DNA of 49,677 nucleotides. It comes from Chromatiales bacterium. GTDB lineage: Bacteria > Pseudomonadota > Gammaproteobacteria > Chromatiales > Chromatiaceae. The stretch covers positions 1-49,677 of the forward strand of contig JANTHJ010000012.1 of NCBI GenBank assembly GCA_024762475.1, given 5' to 3'. The position numbers and the translations under genes were made by a program. Of the stretch, positions 6,310-13,976 are shown one piece after another (position 1 is the first letter of the stretch; the number at the start of each line of letters is the position of its first letter). Below the pieces are notes generated by a model. The model saw nothing but the letters and a program-made list of their open reading frames with translations. It ran no database searches and was not told where the DNA came from.

Positions 6310-7116
6310 TCACGTGAGCTGGGCGACGATTACGTCCAGTGCCTCCGTGAGCATCCGACACCTTTCGGGATCAAGGGCGTCGGGATGGGGCGACCCGAAA
6401 TCACCCACATCATTGTCGGAGTATTGGCCCGATACGGACGAGAAGGCCTCTTCCGTCGCCAGCCTTGCGAGGATGTCCCCGCCGATGCGGACATCTTTTC
6501 CTGCCAGACCGAATCCTTCCCGCACCATCTTTGTGCCCAGGAGCGAGCCAGGATTGACCGCGATGAATGCCGGTGCCCCCTCACCCAGGGTGCGCGCCAG
6601 GTGGAAGGTCCACATGATCAAGGCCAGCTTGCTTTGGGCATAGGCTGACATGTCCGAAAGGGTGCCAGGGTGCTGCAGGGCCTGCAGATCCACTGGCTCC
6701 TGGGCGGCAGAAGCGACATTGATCACCCGGCCGGCATGGTCCATCGAGGGCAACAGCCTGCGGGTCAGCAGGTAGGGCGCGATGGTGTTGACCAGAAGAC
6801 GGAGGTCCCAGCCATGCCTGGTGCTCGGATCCGGCCCCTTGAGGACGCCGGCGTTGTTGATCAGCGCGTCCAGTCTGGTGTGATCACGCGTCACGGCCGC
6901 GGCCAGATTCTCTACCTCCTCCGGGGCCGAGAGATCGGCGAGATAGGCCTCCGGCGAACAGTTCGGCGATTCTTCCCGAAGGCGAGCGGCCGCGGCTTCG
7001 AGTCGTCTCTGATTCCTGCCGTGCAGCAGAATCTTGTGTCCCTGCGCGGCCAGCAGCGTGGCCGCATCCAGGCCTATGCCGTCTGTCGAGCCGGTGATGA
7101 GAATAGTCTTTGACAT
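6310..7116 (-). CDS. Short-chain dehydrogenase/reductase
   Basis: Encodes 268 aa, a single Rossmann-fold NAD(P)-dependent oxidoreductase. The cofactor motif TGSTDGIG is at residues 8-15, NNAG near 87, and the catalytic YAQSK near 159. An Arg in the GRNQRRLEAAAARL segment after strand 2 favours NADP(H). The substrate region (NPGSLLGTKMVREGFG, and a C-terminal GQYSDNDVGDFGSPHPDALDP) resembles the retinol-dehydrogenase/WWOX-like SDR group, whose bacterial members are mostly uncharacterised. It faces the Pro-rich protein gene and is divergent from dsbB across 151 nt. The substrate cannot be predicted. Confidence 0.85.
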   Translation of the reverse strand: MSKTILITGSTDGIGLDAATLLAAQGHKILLHGRNQRRLEAAAARLREESPNCSPEAYLADLSAPEEVENLAAAVTRDHTRLDALINNAGVLKGPDPSTRHGWDLRLLVNTIAPYLLTRRLLPSMDHAGRVINVASAAQEPVDLQALQHPGTLSDMSAYAQSKLALIMWTFHLARTLGEGAPAFIAVNPGSLLGTKMVREGFGLAGKDVRIGGDILARLATEEAFSSVSGQYSDNDVGDFGSPHPDALDPERCRMLTEALDVIVAQLT

Positions 7117-7267
7117 GGCTACTCACTGAGGTTGCTTTCGACACGACCGCTATCATGCCAGCCATCGGGCAAGTTCTCATTCGATGTTTCTCGGCCAAGC
7201 GTGCCCATTTGCATAGGGACCGCCAGCTGACAGAGAATGGAGTCGACCCTTCGAAGGAGCAATTGAG

Positions 7268-7789
7268 ATGTGGAAGACGCTGGCCTGTATCGGACGAAGC
7301 CGCCTTTATTGGTTCGGGCTGGTCATGCTGTCACTGGCCTTCGAGGGGGTCGCTCTGTACTTCCAGTATGTGAAAGAAACCTATCCCTGCGCACTGTGTA
7401 TCCACATGCGCCTTTGGATCGTGGGCCTGTTGGCCGTGGCGATCTTGGCCTGGCTGTTGCGACGCTGGGCGGTCGCGACGACCATTGGTCATCTCCTGGT
7501 GCTGGTCATATCCGGCGGAATGACCTGGACCGCCTGGCAGTTGCTCGGGACCGAGCGCGGTTTCCTGGTCAGTGAATGCGGCTTCGATCTGGGTCTGCCG
7601 GCGTGGTTCGCTCCGGACAAGTGGTTTCCCGCCCTGTTCGAGGTTCAGGACATGTGTGGCTACACCCCCGAATTGTTGTTCGGCATCACCATGGCGGAGG
7701 CACTCATAGTGATCTCGGTGGGACTGCTGCTATGGACTCTTGCCTTGCTGATCGCAGCGATCAAGCCTGGCGGCTCACGAGACTGCTGA
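7268..7789 (+). CDS. dsbB: Disulfide bond formation protein DsbB
   Basis: Inner-membrane enzyme that reoxidises DsbA and passes electrons to quinone. Encodes 173 aa with four predicted membrane helices (about 14-32, 49-66, 71-93 and 143-167). The first periplasmic pair is Cys41-x-x-Cys44 in YPCALC and the second is Cys104/Cys130, the same positions as in the E. coli protein. Arg48, which follows the first pair and helps bind quinone in DsbB, is present. ATG 7268 has AAGGAG (7253-7258) nine bases upstream. No dsbA is adjacent, so its partner must be elsewhere. Confidence 0.92.
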   Translation: MWKTLACIGRSRLYWFGLVMLSLAFEGVALYFQYVKETYPCALCIHMRLWIVGLLAVAILAWLLRRWAVATTIGHLLVLVISGGMTWTAWQLLGTERGFLVSECGFDLGLPAWFAPDKWFPALFEVQDMCGYTPELLFGITMAEALIVISVGLLLWTLALLIAAIKPGGSRDC

Positions 7790-7874
7790 TGTCTATTGCA
7801 CCAGGTGACCAATAACCGGTGTCGGGTCCGGTGGATGCACAGCAACCGTGCGGTGTAAATCCTCCTGCTTGAAA

Positions 7875-7894
7875 AAAGGCGGGCCTTTGCCTTT
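7875..7894 (-). terminator. Candidate intrinsic terminator, minus strand
   Basis: Read on the minus strand, AAAGGC (7894-7889) can pair with GCCTTT (7880-7875), followed by three more T, the usual order of a rho-independent terminator. It lies about 90 nt downstream of the uspA stop codon, in the 192-bp spacer shared with the end of dsbB. Confidence 0.45.
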
Positions 7895-7981
7895 CGCTCC
7901 ATATCCGGCAGAAACAGCAGGCCGTTACTGGATTCTACGATCGAAGATTTCCTCCCCGAGGCGGCTGATCACCAGCGAAAC

Positions 7982-8422
7982 TCAAGGCGCCGGATGTACT
8001 ACCAGGACGTCCCCCTGCGCATGGCGCGAGACCCGCTCGACAGTGGAGCTGAGCAGGGCCGAGATGCCACGGTGGCCATGGCAGGCGAGTATCGTCAGAT
8101 CGACCTGATGCTCGCGACCGAAAGTTACGATGCCGGCCGCTGCCGAATGCTCGGTGAACAGTACCTCGGTTTGCGCCTCGGCACCTGCTTTTTGGGCCAG
8201 CGCCTGCAGGGCCTCTTCGGCACGCTGTCGCAAGTACTCCTGTGGATCCTGGTCCTCGGGCGCAATCCAGTCATTCGGGATGTCTTCCGGGAAATAGTCG
8301 ATGACGTGCAGAAAGGTCAGCCGGGCTTCGAACCTTCGGGCAATCTCCAGCGCCTTGCGCGCAGCCATCTCCGCCTGGGCAGTGAAGTCAGTAGCCAGTA
8401 GAACGTGTTGATAAAGGCTCAT
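7982..8422 (-). CDS. Universal stress protein, UspA family
   Basis: Encodes 146 aa, a single Usp domain (MSLYQHVLLATDFTAQAEMA at the start, the acidic strand-1 Asp12, and VDLTILACHGHRGISALLSS later). Usp proteins are small cytoplasmic nucleotide-binding or signalling proteins induced under stress. The ATP-binding members carry G-x2-G-x9-G-[ST]; here the segment GHRGISALLSSTVERV has Ser where the last Gly would be, so ATP binding is doubtful. ATG 8422 has AGAGGA six bases upstream. It follows the Sel1/TM gene pair after a 48-nt gap on the same strand and may be cotranscribed with it. Confidence 0.88.
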   Translation of the reverse strand: MSLYQHVLLATDFTAQAEMAARKALEIARRFEARLTFLHVIDYFPEDIPNDWIAPEDQDPQEYLRQRAEEALQALAQKAGAEAQTEVLFTEHSAAAGIVTFGREHQVDLTILACHGHRGISALLSSTVERVSRHAQGDVLVVHPAP

Positions 8423-8470
8423 GAGGCATCCTCTTTTGCGTCCAAAGCGAATCCATCGACCGACAGACTG

Positions 8471-8773
8471 CTACGGTTCCTTGTGCATCAGTTCCGGGGC
8501 CAGGGCCTCCAGCACGAGGCGCATCTGTTCCGCCGGCAGGGGCTCCGGTGCTGCAGTATCCTCTTTCGCAGGAGCTGTCTCGCCGGTCCCTGGCGAATTC
8601 GATGAGGGTACCCGAGCCGGGGCCTCAACGGGGGTGCTCTTCTCTTCAGAGGCTGCCACCGGTGCGCTCTGATGGCCACCGAGCGAGGTGGACTCTCCAG
8701 GGGGCAGAATAACGCGGATATAAAGGCCGATGGCGACCAGGGAGAGAATGATCAATATGACGCGTGAAAACAT
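8471..8773 (-). CDS. Small single-TM protein with Pro/Glu/Ala-rich tail
   Basis: Encodes 100 aa from ATG 8773, chosen because GAGGGA lies eight bases upstream. One N-terminal membrane helix (MFSRVILIILSLVAIGLYIRVIL) is followed by a low-complexity stretch rich in Ser, Pro, Glu and Ala, and a short C-terminal helix (AEQMRLVLEALAPELMHKEP). The layout, an anchored protein with an extended linker and a terminal helix, suits a periplasm-facing tether or peptide, but I recognise no family. It starts 13 nt after the stop of the Sel1/SH3 gene and is almost certainly cotranscribed with it. Confidence 0.65.
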   Translation of the reverse strand: MFSRVILIILSLVAIGLYIRVILPPGESTSLGGHQSAPVAASEEKSTPVEAPARVPSSNSPGTGETAPAKEDTAAPEPLPAEQMRLVLEALAPELMHKEP

Positions 8774-8786
8774 AACGGGAATCCCT

Positions 8787-9497
8787 CTAGCTTCGTCTGT
8801 CACTCGTCCCTTTTGAGACTGGTTTCAACAACGAATGATAGACCCAGGCGAAGTCGCCGTGGTCGGTTTCTTTGGTCGCAGGGAGGCGAACGCGCAGCCA
8901 GTTGCCTCGACGGCCGATCACCCGAACGTGCTGCCCGTGCTCCAGATTGCCAACGATTGGGTGTGATTTGTCTGGGCCGGCACGCACGTTGATGCGGTCT
9001 CCGGTTACCTCTGCGCTCCAGCCGAACCATGGTTCCAGCGCCAACTGGGGAAGCGCAGCAAAAAGATCCTCCGACGCGGGGTCACCAGCCAGGCGCAATA
9101 GCACATCACGCGCATCCGCATGCCCGGCGGTTGCGGCCTGATAGAGCCACTGAGCGGCCTCCCGTAGGTCGCGAGCCACACCTTCTCCCGTGGTGTAGTC
9201 GAGTCCCAGGGCGAACGCGGCATCGGCATGGCCCTGCTCAGCGGCCGCCTTCCACCAGTCCATCGCCTTTTGCATGTCGACATTGAGACCATTGCCATTC
9301 GCATACAGCCAGCCCAGATGATACTGAGATTCGGCATGTCCGAGTGCTGCCAGCGGCTTCCAGTGACAATAGGCCTCGGCAAAGTTTCCCTCCAACAGTG
9401 CTGCCATACCTTCTTCAAAGGCCGCGGGGGCCTCTGCTGCCGCCCATCCTGGGGCCAGGGAAAACAGCAACACAGTAATGGCACTGCGAATTCTCAT
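8787..9497 (-). CDS. Exported Sel1-repeat protein with SH3-like domain
   Basis: Encodes 236 aa. A signal peptide (cleavage near WAAAEA) is followed by Sel1-type helical repeats at about 25-135 (for example AESQYHLGWLYANGNGLNVD and ADAAFALGLDYTTGEGV), then a bacterial SH3 domain at about 160-228 (RINVRAGPDKSHPIVGNLEHG, WLRVRLP, GDFAWVYHSLL). Sel1 repeats mediate protein contacts and bacterial SH3 domains often bind peptidoglycan, so an envelope adaptor is likely. Its ATG shares one base with the stop of the upstream phosphorylase gene (TGATG), which suggests translational coupling to a salvage operon with no obvious functional tie. Confidence 0.85.
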   Translation of the reverse strand: MRIRSAITVLLFSLAPGWAAAEAPAAFEEGMAALLEGNFAEAYCHWKPLAALGHAESQYHLGWLYANGNGLNVDMQKAMDWWKAAAEQGHADAAFALGLDYTTGEGVARDLREAAQWLYQAATAGHADARDVLLRLAGDPASEDLFAALPQLALEPWFGWSAEVTGDRINVRAGPDKSHPIVGNLEHGQHVRVIGRRGNWLRVRLPATKETDHGDFAWVYHSLLKPVSKGTSDRRS

Positions 9498-10240
9498 CAG
9501 GTCTTCGCGAGTGCAGCAATAGCAGACAATGCCCTGCCCATGGCGTCGCCCAGGTGGCGCTCGATCTCCTTCATGGTGATCGGACCTTCCCCAAGACCGG
9601 CGGCCCAGTTCACGACCAAGGAGAAATTGGCGTAGCAGAGCTCCAGTTCCCTTGCCAGCGCGGCTTCGGGCATCCCGGTCATTCCAACGATGTCACAGCC
9701 GTCGCGGGCCATGCGTCGAATCTCGGCAGCGGTTTCCAGGCGCGGCCCCTGGGTGGCGCCATAGGTGCCCTGCCCTATCACCTCGACGCCGGCCGTGGCG
9801 GCCGCTGCCAACAGCCGCTGGCGCAACGCCTCGCAATAGGGCTCGGTAAAATCGATATGGATCACGGTAGTCAGATCCTGCTCGTAGAAGGTGTGCTTGC
9901 GATCATAGGTATAGTCGACGATCTGATCGGCCGCGCACAGGGTGCCCGGCACCATGTTGTCGCTGATCCCGCCCACCGCCGCCATACCGACGACCTGCTC
10001 CACCCCCACTTCCTTGAAGGCCCAGATGTTCGCCCGGTAGTTGACCATGTGCGGTGGTATCTGGTGATTACTGCCATGGCGCGGCAAAAAGGCGACGGGA
10101 AGATCACCCAGGCGGCCGAACTGCATGGGCGCGGACAGCGAACCGTAGGGCGTGGAGACCAGTTCCCGCCGCTCGATGTCCAGCGCCTCCAGCCGCGCCA
10201 GTCCCGATCCTCCGATGATGCCGATGACGTCGATACTCAA
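9497..10240 (-). CDS. S-methyl-5'-thioinosine phosphorylase
   Basis: Encodes 247 aa of the PNP/MTAP family, which splits a purine nucleoside with phosphate. The phosphate-binding start GIIGGSGL, RHG in FLPRHGSNHQIPPH, and GTYGATQGPRLETAAEI are all present. In the base pocket SLVVNWAAG has Asn where adenine-specific MTA phosphorylases have Asp, pointing to a 6-oxopurine, as in the Pseudomonas enzyme that acts on methylthioinosine beside nagZ. Start is TTG 10240, overlapping the hpt stop as TTGA, with GGGGAG eight bases upstream. The product hypoxanthine is the substrate of the adjacent hpt, making a compact methylthio-nucleoside salvage pair. Confidence 0.88.
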   Translation of the reverse strand: MSIDVIGIIGGSGLARLEALDIERRELVSTPYGSLSAPMQFGRLGDLPVAFLPRHGSNHQIPPHMVNYRANIWAFKEVGVEQVVGMAAVGGISDNMVPGTLCAADQIVDYTYDRKHTFYEQDLTTVIHIDFTEPYCEALRQRLLAAAATAGVEVIGQGTYGATQGPRLETAAEIRRMARDGCDIVGMTGMPEAALARELELCYANFSLVVNWAAGLGEGPITMKEIERHLGDAMGRALSAIAALAKT

Positions 10241-10800
10241 AATTGCTTCTCCCCTTCCGGTAGCGCATAGATGGCTGGCAGATTGCGCCAGTAGCCCTTG
10301 TAGTCCATGCCGCAGCCGAAGACATAACGGTCCGGCACTTCCAGACCGACATAGTCCAGGATGGGCCTGACGCCCCGTTGATGGCGTTTGCGACTGAGGA
10401 CGGCGGTGCGCAGGCTGGCCGGATTCTGCGCCTCGCAGTATTGGAGAATCGCCGCCAGGGTATGTCCCTCGTCCAGGATGTCGTCGATGATGAGCAGGTG
10501 ACGTCCCGCGAGCGATTGTTCCGGGGTGCGCTGCCAGATGAGGTCATTCCCCGAGGTCTCTTCGCGATAGCGGGTAGCATGCAGGTAATCGAGCTTCCAA
10601 GGGAACCGCATGTGCGGCATCAACAACGCGGTGGGCACCAGGCCGCCGTTCATGACGCACAGGACCAGGGGGTCGCTGTCTGCGAGGTCATCGGTGATCT
10701 GCCTCGCCATTTCGGAGACCGCCCTGGCCACCGCCTGCTCGTCGTGGATCACCTGTGCCGCCTCGAGCACCTCGAGGGCATGCCTGGCAGATGAGTTCAT
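10237..10800 (-). CDS. hpt: Hypoxanthine-guanine phosphoribosyltransferase
   Basis: Encodes 187 aa. Converts hypoxanthine (or guanine) and PRPP to IMP (or GMP) in the cytoplasm. The PRPP-binding signature is LLIIDDILDEGHTLAAIL, and the pyrophosphate loop lies in VLCVMNGGLVPTALLM. The C-terminal VPDRYVFGCGMDYKGYWRNL is typical of the gammaproteobacterial hypoxanthine phosphoribosyltransferase found beside nagZ. ATG 10800 overlaps the nagZ stop as ATGA, with AAGGA upstream; the frame continues upstream into nagZ but without homology. It is translationally linked to nagZ and to the phosphorylase that supplies hypoxanthine. Confidence 0.93.
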   Translation of the reverse strand: MNSSARHALEVLEAAQVIHDEQAVARAVSEMARQITDDLADSDPLVLCVMNGGLVPTALLMPHMRFPWKLDYLHATRYREETSGNDLIWQRTPEQSLAGRHLLIIDDILDEGHTLAAILQYCEAQNPASLRTAVLSRKRHQRGVRPILDYVGLEVPDRYVFGCGMDYKGYWRNLPAIYALPEGEKQF

Positions 10801-11840
10801 AGTTCGAGTTCCTTTGGCGCCGCCGCGCTGATCGCGCTCGCAAGTTCCACCGCATGATGCCAACGCGGGCTCTCTCGCAGGTGGGGCCAGGCCATCGCAG
10901 GCCTGCCATGCAGTCGCGCGCAGCGCGCCATGGACACGGGCTCGTGATAGTCCGCCAGGTGGTCGAGCACTTGGTCCGCGCCTTCTGGACTGTTGCATAC
11001 CAGGACCATGTCGCAACCGGCTTCGATGGCTGCCCCGGCGCGCTCGGCGTAGCCCCCGATTTCGTCGGTCGCCTTCATGCTCAGGTCATCGCTGAAGATC
11101 ACCCCATTGAAGTTCAGATCACCGCGGAGGATCCGCTGCAGCCAGAACGGGGAGAAACCCGCCAGGCGAGAATCGGCCTGCGAATAGATGACATGCGCGG
11201 GCATGATGCCTTCTATCCCGGCGGCGATCAGCCGCCGGAATGGGCGGACATCCCGGTGCAAGACCTCCTGCAAGGGGCGATCGTCCACCGGTAACTCGAG
11301 GTGCGAGTCGGCCCTGACCGCGCCATGTCCGGGAAAGTGCTTGCCGACGCTGACCATGCCTGCCTCCCGGGCGCCCATCATCCAAGCCTGGGCAAGGGCT
11401 GCTACCTGCTCGACCGTATGCCCAAAGGCCCGATCACCGATGACCTCGCTGACACCATGTGCGAGATCCAATACCGGGGCGAAACTGAAGTCGACACCCA
11501 CTGCGCGCAGTTCAGCGGCCATCAGCCAGCCCAGCTCATGGGCGGCACGCCGCGCGCGGGACAGGTCGCCATCGAAATGCCTCAGGATGGACCCGGCGGC
11601 GGGCAGGCGGGTGAACTCCTCGCGGAAGCGCTGTACCCGACCCCCCTCCTGGTCCACGGTAATCAGCAGTGGCGGCGAGCGCAGTTCATGTATTTGGCGG
11701 ATCAGCCGATACAGCTGATCGCGGGAGGCGTAGTTGCGGCTGAACAGGATGATCCCCCCAGTCGCGGGGTGCTGCAGCCGCGCGATATCCGCGTCGCACA
11801 GCTCGGTGCCCAGGAGGTCCAGGATCACCGGGCCATGCAT
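10797..11840 (-). CDS. nagZ: Beta-N-acetylglucosaminidase NagZ
   Basis: Cytoplasmic glycoside hydrolase family 3 enzyme that removes GlcNAc from anhydro-muropeptides during peptidoglycan recycling and so influences AmpC induction where AmpR is present. Encodes 347 aa. The signature KHFPGHG is at 167-173, the Asp178-x-His180 dyad follows, and the nucleophile Asp lies in FSDDLSM (249-255). DQEGGRVQRFR near 63-83 is also conserved. The gene heads the run nagZ-hpt-phosphorylase-Sel1, with 4-, 4- and 1-nt overlaps, and is divergent from the FliL-like gene across 63 nt. Confidence 0.95.
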   Translation of the reverse strand: MHGPVILDLLGTELCDADIARLQHPATGGIILFSRNYASRDQLYRLIRQIHELRSPPLLITVDQEGGRVQRFREEFTRLPAAGSILRHFDGDLSRARRAAHELGWLMAAELRAVGVDFSFAPVLDLAHGVSEVIGDRAFGHTVEQVAALAQAWMMGAREAGMVSVGKHFPGHGAVRADSHLELPVDDRPLQEVLHRDVRPFRRLIAAGIEGIMPAHVIYSQADSRLAGFSPFWLQRILRGDLNFNGVIFSDDLSMKATDEIGGYAERAGAAIEAGCDMVLVCNSPEGADQVLDHLADYHEPVSMARCARLHGRPAMAWPHLRESPRWHHAVELASAISAAAPKELEL

Positions 11841-11903
11841 GGCTGTCTCCCTGGGTGTAAATCCATGAGCTGAAGTATCGGAACGCAGTAGAGAGAACGA
11901 ACG

Positions 11904-12308
11904 ATGGGAAGCACTTTAAAAACGATCGCTATCATTATGTTTTTATTTGCCTTAACCCCCCTGGCCTGGTCGGGGGACGAGGAAAAGGAACCGGTCAAGA
12001 TCAGTTATGTGGAGATGAAACCCTCCTTCGTCACTAATCTTACGGGCGGACCCAAGTATATCCGTTGCGACATTCAACTGATGACCAAATTCGAGAGCAA
12101 GGTGGAGAAGATCCAGATCCACACGCCGGCACTGCGGCATGCGATTCTCATGCTCTTGGCCGGCGAAGACGGCAAACAGCTGCTGACACCGGACGGCAAG
12201 GAGGCGCTGCGCAAGAAGGCACTGGAAACGGTCCGCAAGTCGCTCGAGGGGCTGGCCGGTGAGCCGATGGTGAACGACCTCTATTTCACGGCCTATTACG
12301 TCAAATAG
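11904..12308 (+). CDS. FliL-like exported protein
   Basis: Encodes 134 aa. A hydrophobic N-terminus with a likely cleavage after LAWSG (MGSTLKTIAIIMFLFALTPLAWSG) precedes a domain with the FliL pattern: YVEMKPSFVTNL, YIRCDIQLMTKFESKVEKI, TPALRHAILMLLAG, then a long helix and the closing VNDLYFTAYYVK. FliL normally has an uncleaved membrane anchor and supports the flagellar stator; this one looks secreted or only weakly anchored, and no flagellar gene lies in the window. Such stand-alone copies are common in gammaproteobacteria and uncharacterised. ATG 11904 has a purine-rich GAGAGAA upstream. Confidence 0.78.
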   Translation: MGSTLKTIAIIMFLFALTPLAWSGDEEKEPVKISYVEMKPSFVTNLTGGPKYIRCDIQLMTKFESKVEKIQIHTPALRHAILMLLAGEDGKQLLTPDGKEALRKKALETVRKSLEGLAGEPMVNDLYFTAYYVK

Positions 12309-12314
12309 GGGCCC

Positions 12315-12366
12315 CCTGCTCGGGCAGGTGTTTGACCGAAGGCGATCGGCGTATCATGCGCCGATC
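12315..12366 (+). terminator. Tandem hairpins after the FliL-like gene
   Basis: First, CCTGC (12315-12319) pairs with GCAGG (12324-12328) across a TCGG tetraloop. Second, GATCGGCG (12344-12351) pairs with CGCCGATC (12359-12366), followed by ATTGGTTTT. The second has the form of an intrinsic terminator with an imperfect T-run. It also sits 22 nt before the DUF3050 start, so it could act as an operator or attenuator. Confidence 0.5.
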
Positions 12367-12388
12367 ATTGGTTTTAGGCTGACACCCC

Positions 12389-13192
12389 ATGGCGACAGAG
12401 ATCACCAGCGACATCATTGGCGAGTTTCGCCAAGCGCTCGCCCAGCACCCCATCTATGAGGCAGTGCGCACCCTCGAAGACCTTCGTTGTTTCATGACCC
12501 ACCATGTCTACTCGGTCTGGGACTTCATGTCCCTGATCAAGTACCTGCAATCGAGCATCGCCCCGGCCATCGTTCCCTGGGCACCGCGGGGCGACGGGTC
12601 GGTGCGACGTTTCATCAACGAACTGGTGCTGGAGGAGGAATCGGACGAGACCCATCGCCCCGGGGAATACGCCAGCCATTTCGAACTGTATCAGCGGGCG
12701 ATGAACGAAATCGGCGCCGATGTTGGGCCTGTGCATCGTTTTGTCGATGTCGCGCAGGCGCAGGGCGTTGAAAAGGCCCTAGCGCTGCCCGAAGTGCCGC
12801 CGGCTTCGCGTGACTTCACTGCCCAGACCTTTGAGTTCATTCGCAGTGACCGGCCCCATCGGGTAGCTGCGGCACTCGCACTGGGCAGGGAACACATCAT
12901 TCCCGGAATGTTCCGATCCATCCTCGGACGAATCGGCGTAGACGAGGCGCAGGCGCCCATCTTCCACTTCTATCTGAAACGTCATGTGCACCTGGACGAA
13001 GATTTCCATGCCCCACTGTCGCTGCGCTTGCTCGACTCGCTGTGCGGACAAGACAGCGAACGCATCGACGAGGCCATCGAAGCGGCACGCGAATCGGTGG
13101 CCGCGCGGCTGCGCTTGTGGGACGGAGTGATGGAGGCACTGCAGGGCGATGGGTGTCGCATTGCCCGCGGCATCAGGCGTACGTCCGGCTGA
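12389..13192 (+). CDS. DUF3050-family protein, possible heme-oxygenase-like diiron fold
   Basis: Encodes 267 mainly helical residues with no signal peptide. Segments typical of DUF3050 are LEDLRCFMTHHVYSVWDFMS (29-48), INELVLEEESDE (76-87), EYASHFELY (93-101), ALGREHIIPGMF (164-175) and HVHLDEDFHAP (199-209). The pairs Glu93/His97 and Asp203/His207, with Glu168/His169, resemble the metal ligands of heme-oxygenase-like diiron oxidases; this is inference from spacing. No substrate or pathway is suggested by the neighbours. The start ATG 12389 has only a weak TAGG site. Its last 20 nt overlap the convergent permease gene. Confidence 0.8.
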   Translation: MATEITSDIIGEFRQALAQHPIYEAVRTLEDLRCFMTHHVYSVWDFMSLIKYLQSSIAPAIVPWAPRGDGSVRRFINELVLEEESDETHRPGEYASHFELYQRAMNEIGADVGPVHRFVDVAQAQGVEKALALPEVPPASRDFTAQTFEFIRSDRPHRVAAALALGREHIIPGMFRSILGRIGVDEAQAPIFHFYLKRHVHLDEDFHAPLSLRLLDSLCGQDSERIDEAIEAARESVAARLRLWDGVMEALQGDGCRIARGIRRTSG

Positions 13193-13976
13193 GTCGCGAA
13201 TCCAGCCGGTCGCGCAGACCGTCCCCCAGGCGGTTTGCCGCCAACACCACTAGCGACAGGGCAATGCCGGGCGCCAGCACCAGGTGCGGCGCCACCAGCA
13301 GATAGCGCACGCCCTCGCGGATCATGCTGCCCCAGGAGGCCTGCGGAGGCTGCACCCCCAGGCCCAGGAACGACAGCCCGGCCTCGGCGATCACCGCCGA
13401 GGCCACGCCGTAGCTGGCCTCCACCAGCAGGGGCGCCAGCAACAGCGGCAACAGGTGCAGTCGCATGATCGCGACCGGCCCGCGCCCCAAGGCCACGGCT
13501 GCGAGCACATGATCGCGATGCCGCAGGGACAGCACCTGGTTGCGCGCCAGCCGCGCATAACCCACCCAGCCCATGACCGACAGCGCCAGTACCACATTGC
13601 CGATGCCGGGGCCGAGAAAGGCCGCCAGGGCGATAGCCAGCAGCAGGCCTGGAAAGGCCAGAAAGATCTCGATCAGACGCGAGACCACCCGGTCGACCGC
13701 GCCCCCCAGATAGCCCGCCAGCAGGCCCAGTGCGGTCCCGATGGTGGCAGAGACGCTGACGCTGACTCCGGCCACCAGCAGCGAGATGCCGGCACCGGTG
13801 AACAGCCGATCGAGGAGCGAACGCCCAAGTTCGTCGCCGCCCAATGGCCGAGCGGCGGAAAATGGCGGTGCGAAGAGCTGTTCCAGATCGATCTCGTTCG
13901 GAGTCAGTGGCAACACCTGCCCCGCCAGTGCGATGAGCAGCCAGGCAGCCAAAAGAGTAACGGGGAGCCTGCTCAA
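13173..13976 (-). CDS. Peptide-type ABC transporter permease, OppC/DppC family
   Basis: Encodes 267 aa, an inner-membrane permease with an N-terminal helix, the typical LGGDELGRSLLDRLFTGA segment and five further helices. The cytoplasmic EAA loop that docks an ATPase is AVALGRGPVAIMRLHLLP. The end FLGLGVQPPQASWGSMIREG is characteristic of the OppC/DppC family. The best start is TTG 13976, overlapping the OppB-like stop as TTGA, with GAGGA seven bases upstream. It is the last gene of its run and is followed by a convergent gene, so the ATP-binding subunits that the EAA loop requires are not encoded next to it. Confidence 0.88.
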   Translation of the reverse strand: MSRLPVTLLAAWLLIALAGQVLPLTPNEIDLEQLFAPPFSAARPLGGDELGRSLLDRLFTGAGISLLVAGVSVSVSATIGTALGLLAGYLGGAVDRVVSRLIEIFLAFPGLLLAIALAAFLGPGIGNVVLALSVMGWVGYARLARNQVLSLRHRDHVLAAVALGRGPVAIMRLHLLPLLLAPLLVEASYGVASAVIAEAGLSFLGLGVQPPQASWGSMIREGVRYLLVAPHLVLAPGIALSLVVLAANRLGDGLRDRLDSRLSRTYA

